NCBI GenBank assembly: GCA_963971305.1
Contig: OZ020307.1
Span: forward strand, 49,163,702 to 49,227,701
From: Arcuatula senhousia
Lineage: Eukaryota; Mollusca; Bivalvia; Mytilida; Mytilidae
Direction of reading: 5' to 3'
DNA: 64,000 nt
The position numbers were made by a program, and so were the translations under genes. This document shows, one piece after another, positions 23,701 through 35,700 of this stretch. Positions within the stretch are counted from its first letter, which is position 1, and each line of letters begins with the position of its first letter. Under the pieces are notes generated by a model. It had not been told where the DNA came from. It was given only the letters and a program-made list of their open reading frames with translations, and searched no databases.

Positions 23701-26700
23701 ACAACGTTGACCCTACTACATTTTTGTAGATCGTGATGTGCTTAACACTATACAATATACATTTCTTCAATTTCTGATATATGATGTTGAGTAAAATAGG
23801 TGCAAAAGTATCAAAATCTAGAGAAGAAGGGCAATAACTCCTACATGGTTTGATGGATCTTCTTCAACATTTATTTTCTTTTTTTTTTTGGTAGGTATTA
23901 CATGTAAGGCGCATCTAAACGTATAACTACTTTCACTTCTACATATCCTTGATTTTTAAAGCCTTTCATTGCTAGCTGTTTTATAAAACTTAAAGAAAGA
24001 GGGTTAAAATCGTTCGATAAGGTTGATTATTCACAAATATTTCCGCAGATGAAGATTTTGATAAACTACAACTTCATATGATTATGTTTGCAAAAAAAAA
24101 GAGTTATGAAAACGTAGAAATGCGCAGTACAGACCCTGTAAAAGCCAACAAAACCGCATCAATATGTACCAAAACGTAGCAAAACCTAGTGATACGTAAT
24201 TATTTGTAGTAAATACGTCGTAAATCCTTGAAAAAAAAACTACCAAAGCGGCTCGAAGGTAAAACCGACTATAAGTAGTAAAACGTAGGAAAACGTTTTA
24301 AAATCTAGCATTTGTCTGGTGACGTAGAAACGTGGCAGTGTCATTGAGGCTTAATGGTAATAACCCCTAAATGGAAAGGCTCTACAACGTTGACCCTTTT
24401 ACATTTTTGTAGACGTGATGTGCTTAACACTATACAATATACATTTCTTCAATATCTGATGTAGGATGTTGAGTTAAATAGGTGCAAAAGTATCAAAATC
24501 TAGAAGAAGGGCAATAACTCCTACATGGGTTGTTGGATCTTCTTCAACATTTTACGTATCCAGAAATGTATATCAATTTTCTAATAAGTATATTATAAAA
24601 TCGGGAACACTAACGGTCATAATTTTTACTAAAGGAGCAAAGGAAAATTATACTTATATTGAACTGCGGTCCTCTCCATCTCAGTATTTGCGATTGGTAA
24701 GAGTCCGAATGCAATCGAATAGCGCTATTAGTCACATGATTATTGAAGCCAAGGAGTTGTCAGGCGACCAATTTCATGTCAACATTTATTCAAAATGTTT
24801 GGTTTTATCCACCAAAGAAACTTTGAGGAAGTCAGTTCATGATTACCAACGATATTGGTTACGAACAACACCCTAAAAATATTCCGGAACCTTAAAAAAA
24901 GCATGTTCCAGCATGTAATTAACAAATCTTTTCTCGTGACCTGTGATACTAATGTCTGGCTATGAGGACAGGTAGATCTTGAAATGATGATAATTTTTAT
25001 CTTACACGTTAGCCAGAAGTTTGATATCTGTGCCTGTTTTCGAGTTATTTGCAAATAACTTCAATTTACCCAACGTTATACTTTTTAGCAAGGCGGCAAT
25101 ATCTTACGACTATTAAAAAATCTCCACATGCAACGCCCGGATGCTAATAGGCCGACAGCAGAGCCTAGCTTGTCGTAAGAGGCGACTAAGGGTCTCGGGA
25201 TTCTGACGTCGGGTCAGTGCTCAGCCCACAGAGCGACTAAGTGTATACCCTAGGTGGCTGAATAGGTTGGCCCTCTTCCGCGGGGGTTGTCAGGTCTAAA
25301 ATACGGATACCCTAACCGTTGTCCATATTGGGCAAAAGTGTATGGAGAGTACCATGCTTCATGCACTTAAAAGACCCCTTTGTTGACCGCCAAGTAGGCT
25401 AAATTTTCTGCTCCTGCCAACTTCTACCCTTTTCCTGTGGTCTTCAAAATTTTTTGTTCATTTGTTTCCCACTCTAACCCTATATTTCATTTATCATTAT
25501 GTTTTCATGTTCATTTTTTTTATCATCCTTTTCATGTTCATCGCCTTCAAATTACCTATATAGCGATGTAAGGGCGTAAAACACTAACTGACTCCCTCAC
25601 TCACCACATCAGTTCTATGCTCCTATAGTGCTTATCAACAACTGTACTAAGTCAGAGGAGTTAACGTTTGAAACATAGTTGGAAGGACGGACGACGGCGG
25701 ACACCAAGTGATGACAATAGCTAACCTTACCCGAACAATATTTACATTATATACCCGTTTTGAAGTTTGGTTATTTAATAAATTATTCAATTCAATTATC
25801 ATGTATGTTTCACTTTTTAAAACGGCATTCATGTTTTTACCTTGTCGGCTAACGAAAACTGTGAATACTTTTGTGGAACTGTCTTAAATTTCCAGTCTGC
25901 GTTTGAACCTATAGTTCTGATCCATGGAAATGGAATCCTGGTTGATTCGCTGCCATAGTCAGATCCACCGGCTTCGAGAAGGAGTACTGAAACAGGATCT
26001 TCGGACAATCGTGATGCCACCACGCTTCCAGCAGACCCAGCTCCAACTGAAAATTAAGTAGTTTCCAAATTTACAAATTTTAAAATTCATTCAAGATACT
26101 ACATGTACATGTAATCAGAAAGTCCATTTTAAAAGTTAAGAGACCGACCCTTTCACTTAAAGAGGAGCTTGGGTTTATCATGTTTCTTCGTAAACATATT
26201 TTGAATGATTTTGATGGACAAAATATTTTTGCAGCGGAGATTAAGAAAATATGTCTGAATAAGGATTTGATCCGTAATAGACAATGTACATAAAGACATT
26301 TTTTGGCCTCGACACTTTCAAACAAGAGGCTCCAAGAATCCAGAATCGCTCACCTGGTTCTTACGACATGAGGGTTTATTCTATAGGTGGTAATCTGATA
26401 ACCTTAATTTTTTACCAACAACGTAAGTGCCGTAAGGGAGAGTCGATTTGAATTGCTGTGAACATATAAGAGAGATTTGCATTATATTGGCTTTTAAACA
26501 AACGTTGCAAATGTCTGATCGGGTTATCGTTGTTTTATCAAATCTAATATTCTACCGGTTTTCCAGGGTTTTTACTCCTAGCGTGTCTGATGAAGGTAAA
26601 TCCAGAAAAGCGCTTCACACGCAGTGAAATTTTGCATTGTACATTTATCAAAATCATTTCAATATGTGGATCGTGTCTTTCTGGCACATATTCCATATTC

Positions 26701-29700
26701 TTTCGTATCTAATATTATGTAATGGTTTTAATATTACTGTACGTGTTGATATTAAAACCTGCATTATCAATGTTAACAGCATCTAGGTCTTATATAACAA
26801 GGACTCCCACCCCTTCCCATCTCTTGCTCAAACTTCTTGACTTAGTTCTTCATTCAATATATTACAACCTCTTTGATTCCAATCCCCAGAAGCAGATAGA
26901 CGGACATTTGATTAATCTTCTCCTATTTCTTATCTGAGATTGCGATCTCCCCTGTTCACCTCTCCCTTAGGTGACAGCGAAATGGAATTTGGTGAATTGA
27001 AATCATTAGTTTTTAAGGATCTTTTTTACAAGGACATCTCGGCTACGTAGCATTTGGATTTTCCAACATTTGTATGATGAACACTATATTTTGTATAAGA
27101 AATGAAATATAGTGATGTGGAAGGTGGACAACATAAAGTGGAAAGGACTATGCAATTGGTTGTTATTCTGTGTTCTATTGAAGTGGTTAAACTAACTAAG
27201 AAATATTAGTGCAACTTTCCATTAAAAATTATTTCATATTTTTTACTTTTTAATTTTAGTTTGTGGAAATAGATTTGCAGAGAAACGGGGTAAGGTTAGC
27301 ACTGGCAAACTAAGGACAATAGATTTGTAGAGAAACGGGGTAAGGTTAGCACTGGCAAACTAACTAAAGGACATCCCAAACAAGGAATAATGTGAGCGAG
27401 AGTACGAAAGTATACCCCCACTTTATATTGCACTCTATATGGCCAAAAAAGTCAAATAATCTCAGCTGAATGATAAACAACAGCAACGAAAATTCTCCAT
27501 GCACAGCTACATAAAAATTTATTCTCTTTACGCAAAGTTTTATCAAATCCGTCAAGCGGTTCAGGAGGAGTTGCGCTTACGAGGTCTCCTATTAAATACC
27601 GTATTTAAAAAGACGAAGTCTAAATGACTCCAATGGATTATATCTGACAGCGACGAAAATTCATTATTCACATCTACATATGATGTACTTTCCTCATGTG
27701 AAGTCTCATCAGAATCTCTTCGGGGTTTAGGAGGAGAAGCGCTAACTAGATATTTGGACAGACGAACAGACAGAAAGATTCCTATAAACACAAATTTTGT
27801 ATACAAATTTACCTGTGAATGACTTTTAACAAAGAAAAGGACAATTGAAGAAGATGGTAGACAGCAGTCTAATGTTAGCCTGTTGTCTACCTTTTTCTCC
27901 TATTGTCCTCTTTTTTTTGGGTCAAAATTCCTACACCATTAAATATTTTGGACCGTCTTCGGTTTGCCAGCGGTAAACGATAGCCGGTATAAATGTTGCA
28001 TGCAGTTAGAAATGTAACATTCGCACAAAGCAAATTGGGGTCAAAGGTAGACTAGGACATTAAATTGGCATAATTTTAGGGTCAGATTTTCATGAATACT
28101 TTCCTTGTTAAATTCAAAATTTCTTGTTGATGCGGTTGTTAAAAAATAATCAATTTTTTTATTTAATTTTAATCAATAAAACTTTTCAAATAAAGCAACA
28201 ACAAAACTACTGAACTCGAAGGATCAATCTCAATTATCCAATAGGAAAGACAAAACACGGAAGACTTATACCGGAGAAATTGAAGATCGCAATGGTCCTA
28301 ACTTGGTACAGGCATTTCAACAAAAGTAGTGGGTTAAACCACGGTATATGGGGATACAGTTGTCATTACATGTATATCTATTGACATTTTTGCTTACTAG
28401 TATTGTTGCATTTTTAGCTGTTCATGGTCACGTAAAAGTGTCCGCTTTATCTGTCTTAAACTAAAGCGGACCAACTCGAAAAATATTGTTCGATTTCTTC
28501 TCGTCGAATAAAAATTAATGAGATGTGGAATAAGTGCACGCGACAAAGTTCACATAACAAGCGAAATCGAACTAACTTTACTCTCGTTTTACTGTACTCA
28601 CCAATTCTATACTAAATATGAACAAATACTTTTTCAAACACGTACAACATTAGCATCCGGAAACTTGTAAGGACAGACAGACATAATGCACTACTTAAGG
28701 TGGGGGAATAATTTATTATGACTTTTGTTTGTTCATACTATGATGCATATGTGTATAAAATTTTATGATGATCTCATACTTCTTATTTGGAAAATAATTT
28801 TAACTAGAAGGCAAATCTGATTTGAGAATGACGGACGGACAAACAGACTAGGAAGTTAAATGCCCTTTCGTGAGTGGGGCTTCAAAAAACTGAACACTGA
28901 TGAACGACATTAAAATTAATTTATATATAATTTTTAAAAATAATTAAATATCCATGGCACAAAGACACTGCTCGACTCATCGAACATAAGTCTTTTTGCT
29001 GGTAGATTTTTTCATCCTTTCTATGCCTTTGTCGAACTGGCAAGACACCTGAATGATTCATTCGGCTTTGATGTAAATGTACTTCCAAATTCAATGATCT
29101 TCTTCTTCATGGCTTCTTTCCATTTTATCAAACAAAAGTGACATTAACACATGTACAATACTTTATCTTGAAACTAATGATTTCATAAAAACAAGAGGCT
29201 CCCAGGAGCCTGAATCGCTCACCTGGTCTTGATGTTGACCCTATACTTTTGTAGAGCTAAATGAGCTGAACATTTAAGCAAGCAACAGCTTTTCTCTACC
29301 TGCAATAGTTTTCATTGTATAGGCCAAAAACACCATTTTTCACCTATAAGGAGCCATAACCCCTATAAGGAGTCATCTGACAACTTCGACCCTATAAAGA
29401 ATTTTGTAGAGCTAATTGAGCTGAACATTTAAGCAAGCAACAGCTAATCTCTATCTGCAATAGTTTTCATTCTGTAGGCCAAAAACATGAAAAATCGCTA
29501 TTTTTCAAGGGCTGTAACCACTATAAGGGGTCATCTGACAACTTCGACCCTATGGAGAATTTTGTAGAGCTAAATAAGCTGAACATTTAAGCAAGCAACA
29601 GCTAATCTTTATCTGCAATAGTTTTCATTCTGTAGGCCAAAAACATGAAAAATCGCTATTTTTCAGGGGCCGTAACCCCTATAAGGGGTCATCTGACAAC

Positions 29701-32700
29701 TTCGACCCTATGGAGATTTTTGTAGAGCTTAATGAGCTGAACATTTAAGCAAGCAACAGCTTTTCTCTACCTGCAATAGTTTTCATTGTATAGGCCAAAA
29801 ACACCATTTTTCACCTATAAGGGGCCATAACCCCTATAAGGAGTCATCTGACAACTTCGACCCTATGGAGAATTTTGTAGAGCTAATTGAGCTGAACATT
29901 TAAGCAAGCAACAGCTAATCTCTATCTGCAATAGTTTTCATTCTGTAGGCCAAAATCATGAAAAATCGCTATTTTTCAAGGGCTGTAACCACTATAAGGG
30001 GTCATCTGACAACTTCGACCCTATGGAGAATTTTGTAGAGCTAAATAAGCTGAACATTTAAGCAAGCAACAGCTAATCTCTATCTGCAATAGTTTTCATT
30101 CTGTAGGCCAAAAACATGAAAAATCGCTATTTTTCAGGGTCGTAACCCCTATAAGGGGTTATCTGACAACTTCAACCCTATGGAGACTTTCGTAGAGCTA
30201 AATGAGCTGAACATTTAAGCAAGCAACATCTAATCTCTATGTGCAATAGTTTTCATTCTGTAGGCCAAAAACATGAAAAATCGCTTTATTTCAGGGGCCG
30301 TAACCCCTATAAGGGGTCATCTGACAACTTCGACCCTATTGAGAATTTTGTAGAGCTAATGAGCATAACATTTAAGCAAGCAACAGCTAATCTTTATCTG
30401 CAATAGTTTACATTCTGTAGGACAAAAACATGAAAAATCGCTATTTTTCAGGGGCCGTAACCCCTATAAGGGGTCATCTGACAACTTCGACCCTATGGAG
30501 AATTTTGTAGAGCTAAATGAGCTGAACATTTAAGCAAGCAACAGCTAATCTTTATCTGCAATAGTTTTCATTCTGTAGGACAAAAACATGAAAGATCGCT
30601 ATTTTTCAGGGGCCGTAACCCCTATAAGGGGTCATCTGACAACTTCGACCCTATGGAGATTTTTGTAGAGCTTAATGAGCTGAACATTTAAGCAAGCAAC
30701 AGCTTTTCTCTACCTGCAATAGTTTTCATTGTATAGGCCAAAAACACCATTTTTCACCTATAAGGGGCCATAACCCCTATAAGGAGTCATCTGACAACTT
30801 CGACCCTATGGACAATTTTGTAGAGCTAATTGAGCTGAACATTTAAGCAAGCAACAGCTAATCTCTATCTGCAATAGTTTTCATTCTGTAGGCCAAAAAC
30901 ATGAAAAATCGCTATTTTTCAAGGGCTGTAACCACTATAAGGGGTCATCTGACAACTTCGACCCTATGGAGAATTTTGTAGAGCTAAATAAGCTGAACAT
31001 TTAAGCAAGCAACAGCTAATCTCTATCTGCAATAGTTTTCATTCTGTAGGCCAAAAACATGAAAAATCGCTATTTTTCAGGGTCGTAACCCCTATAAGGG
31101 GTTATCTGACAACTTCAACCCTATGGAGACTTTCGTAGAGCTAAATGAGCTGAACATTTAAGCAAGCAACATCTAATCTCTATGTGCAATAGTTTTCATT
31201 CTGTAGGCCAAAAACATGAAAAATCGCTATTTTCCAAGGGCTGTAACCACTATAAGGGGTCATCTGACAACTTCGACCCTATGGAGAATTTTGTAGAGCT
31301 AAATAAGCTGAACATTTAAGCAAGCAACAGCTAATCTCTATCTGCAATAGTTTTCATTCTGTAGGCCAAAAACATGAAAAATCGCTATTTTTCAGGGTCG
31401 TAACCCCTATAAGGGGTTATCTGACAACTTCAACCCTATGGAGACTTTCGTAGAGCTAAATGAGCTGAACATTTAAGCAAGCAACATCTAATCTCTATGT
31501 GCAATAGTTTTCATTCTGTAGGCCAAAAACATGAAAAATCGCTTTATTTCAGGGGCCGTAACCCCTATAAGGGGTCATCTGACAACTTCGACCCTATTGA
31601 GAATTTTGTAGAGCTAAATGAGCATAACATTTAAGCAAGCAACAGCTAATCTTTATCTGCAATAGTTTACATTCTGTAGGACAAAAACATGAAAAATCGC
31701 TATTTTTCAGGGGCCGTAACCCCTATAAGGGGTCATCTGACAACTTCGACCCTATGGAGAATTTTGTAGAGCTAAATGAGCTGAACATTTAAGCAAGCAA
31801 CAGCTAATCTTTATCTGCAATAGTTTTCATTCTGTAGGACAAAAACATGAAAAATCGCTATTTTTCAGGGGCCGTAACCCCTATAAGGGGTCATCTGACA
31901 ACTTCGACCCTATGGAGATTTTTGTAGAGCTTAATGAGCTGAACATTTAAGCAAGCAACAGCTTTTCTCTACCTGCAATAGTTTTCATTGTATAGGCCAA
32001 AAACACCATTTTTCACCTATAAGGGGCCATAACCCCTATAAGGAGTCATCTGACAACTTCGACCCTATGGAGAATTTTGTAGAGCTAATTGAGCTGAACA
32101 TTTAAGCAAACAACAGCTAATCTCTATCTGCAATAGTTTTCATTCTGTAGGCCAAAAACATGAAAAATCGCTATTTTTCAAGGGCTGTAACCACTATAAG
32201 GGGTCATCTGACAACTTCGACCCTATGGAGAATTTTGTAGAGCTAAATAAGCTGAACATTTAAGCAAGCAACAGCTAATCTCTATCTGCAATAGTTTTCA
32301 TTCTGTAGGCCAAAAACATGAAAAATCGCTTTATTTCAGGGGCCGTAACCCCTATAAGGGGTCATCTGACAACTTCGACCCTATTGAGAATTTTGTAGAG
32401 CTAAATGAGCATAACATTTAAGCAAGCAACAGCTAATCTTTATCTGCAATAGTTTACATTCTGTAGGACAAAAACATGAAAAATCGCTATTTTTCAGGGG
32501 CCGTAACCCCTATAAGGAATCATCTGACAACTTCGACCCTATGGTGAATTTTGTAGAGCTAAATGAGCTGAACATTTAAGCAAGCAACAGCTAATCTTTA
32601 TCTGCAATAGTTTTCATTCTGTAGGACAAAAACATGAAAGATCGCTATTTTTCAGGGGCCGTAACCCCTATAAGGGGTCATCTGACAACTTCGACCCTAT

Positions 32701-35700
32701 GGAGATTTTTGTAGAGCTTAATGAGCTGAACATTTAAGCAAGCAACAGCTTTTCTCTACCTGCAATAGTTTTCATTGTATAGGCCAAAAACACCATTTTT
32801 CACCTATAAAGGGCCATAACCCCTATAAGGAGTCATCTGACAACTTCGACCCTATGGAGAATTTTGTAGAGCTAATTGAGCTGAACATTTAAGCAAGCAA
32901 CAGCTAATCTCTATCTGCAATAGTTTTCATTCTGTAGGCCAAAAACATGAAAAATCGCTATTTTTCAAGGGCTGTAACCACCTGTAACCACTATAAGGGG
33001 TCATCTGACAACTTCGACCCTATGGAGAATTTTGTAGAGCTAAATAAGCTGAACATTTAAGCAAGCAACAGCTAATCTCTATCTGCAATAGTTTTCATTC
33101 TGTAGGCCAAAAACATGAAAAATCGCTATTTTTCAGGGGTCGTAACCCCTATAAGGGGTTATCTGACAACTTCAACCCTATGGAGACTTTCGTAGAGCTA
33201 AATGAGCTGAACATTTAAGCAAGCAACATCTAATCTCTATGTGCAATAGTTTTCATTCTGTAGGCCAAAAACATGAAAAATCGCTATATTTCAGGGGCCG
33301 TAACCCCTATACGGGGTCATCTGACAACTTCGACCCTATTGAGAATTTTGTAGAGCTAAATGAGCCTAACATTTAAGCAAGCAACAGCTAATCTTTATCT
33401 GCAATAGTTTACATTCTGTAGGACAAAAAACATGAAAAATCGCTATTTTTCAGGGGCCGTAACCCCTATTAGGGGTCATCTGACAACTTCGACCCTATTG
33501 AGAATTTTGTAGAGCTGAATGAGCCTAACATTTAAGCAAGCAACAGCTAATCTTTATCTGCAATAGTTTACATTCTGTAGGACAAAAACATGAAAAAATC
33601 GCTATTTTTCAGGGGCCGTAACCCCTATAAGGGGTCATCTGACAACTTCGACCCTATGGAGAATTTTGTAGAGCTTAATGAGCTGAACATTTAAGCAAGC
33701 AACAGCTAATCTTTATCTGCAATAGTTTTCATTCTGTAGGACAAAAACATGAAAAATCGCTATTTTTCAGGGGTCGTAACCCCTATAAGGGGTCATCTGA
33801 CAACTTCGACCCTATGGAGATTTTTGTAAAGCTTAATGAGCTGAACATTTAAGCAAGCAACAGCTTTTCTCTACCTGCAATAGTTTTCATTGTATAGGCC
33901 AAAAACACCATTTTTCACCTATAAGGGGCCATAACCCCTATAAGGAGTCATCTGACAACTTCGACCCTATGGAAAATTTTGTAGAGCTAATTGAGCTGAA
34001 CATTTAAGCAAGCAACAGCTAATCTCTATCTGCAATAGTTTTCATTCTGTAGGCCAAAAACATGAAAAATCGCTATTTTTCAAGGGCTGTAACCACCTGT
34101 AACCACTATAAGGGGTCATCTGACAACTTCGACCCTATGGAGAATTTTGTAGAGCTAAATAAGCTGAACATTTAAGCAAGCAACAGCTAATCTCTATCTG
34201 CAATAGTTTTCATTCTGTAGGCCAAAAACATGAAAAATCGCTATTTTTCAGGGGTCGTAACCCCTATAAGGGGTAATCTGACAACTTCAACCCTATGGAG
34301 ACTTTCGTAGAGCTAAATGAGCTGAACATTTAAGCAAGCAACATCTAATCTCTATGTGCAATAGTTTTCATTCTGTAGGCCAAAAACATGAAAAATCGCT
34401 ATATTTCAGGGGCCGTAACCCCTATACGGGGTCATCTGACAACTTCGACCCTATTGAGAATTTTGTAGAGCTAAATGAGCCTAACATTTAAGCAAGCAAC
34501 AGCTAATCTTTATCTGCAATAGTTTACATTCTGTAGGACAAAAAACATGAAAAATCGCTATTTTTCAGGGGCCGTAACCCCTATAAGGGGTCATCTGACA
34601 ACTTCGACCCTATTGAGAATTTTGTAGAGCTGAATGAGCCTAACATTTAAGCAAGCAACAGCTAATCTTTATCTGCAATAGTTTACATTCTGTAGGACAA
34701 AAACATGAAAAAATCGCTATTTTTCAGGGGCCGTAACCCCTATAAGGGGTCATCTGACAACTTCGACCCTATGGAGAATTTTGTAGAGCTTAATGAGCTG
34801 AACATTTATTAAGCAAGCAACAGCTAATCTTTATCTGCAATAGTTTTCATTCTGTAGGACAAAAACATGAAAAATCGCTATTTTTCAGGGGTCGTAACCC
34901 CTATAAGGGGTCATCTGACAACTTCGACCCTATGGAGATTTTTGTAAAGCTTAATGAGCTGAACATTTAAGCAAGCAACAGCTTTTCTCTACCTGCAATA
35001 GTTTTCATTGTATAGGCCAAAAACACCATTTTTCACCTATTAGGGGCCATAACCCCTATAAGGAGTCATCTGACAACTTCGACCCTATGGAGAATTTTGT
35101 AGAGCTAAATGAGATGAACATTTAAGCAAGCAACAGCTAATCTCTATCTGCAATAGTTTTCATTCTGTAGGCCAAAAACATGAAAATCGCTATTTTTCAA
35201 GGGTCGTAACCCCTATAAGGGGTTATCTGACAACTTCGACCCTATGCAGACTTTCGTAGAGCTAAATGAGCTGAACATTTAAGCTAGCAACAGCTAATCT
35301 CTATCTGCAATAGTTTTCATTCTGTAGGCCGAAAACATGAAAAATCTTTATTTTTCAGGGGCCGAAACCCCTGTAAGGGGTCATCTGACAACTTCGACCC
35401 TATGAAGACTTTTGTAGAGCTAAATGAGCTGAACATTTAAGCAAGCAACAGCTAATCTTTATCTGCAATAGTTTTCATTCTGTAGGACAAAAACATGAAA
35501 AATCGCTATTTTTCAGGGGCCGTAACCCCTATAAGGGGTCATCTGACAACTTCGACCCTATGGAGACTTTCGTAGAGCTAAATGAGCTAAACATTTAAGC
35601 AAGCAACAGCTAATCTCTATCTGCAATAGTTTTCATTCTGTAGGCCAAAAACATGAAAAATGGCTATTTTTCACCTTTAAGGGGCCGTAACCCCTATAAG

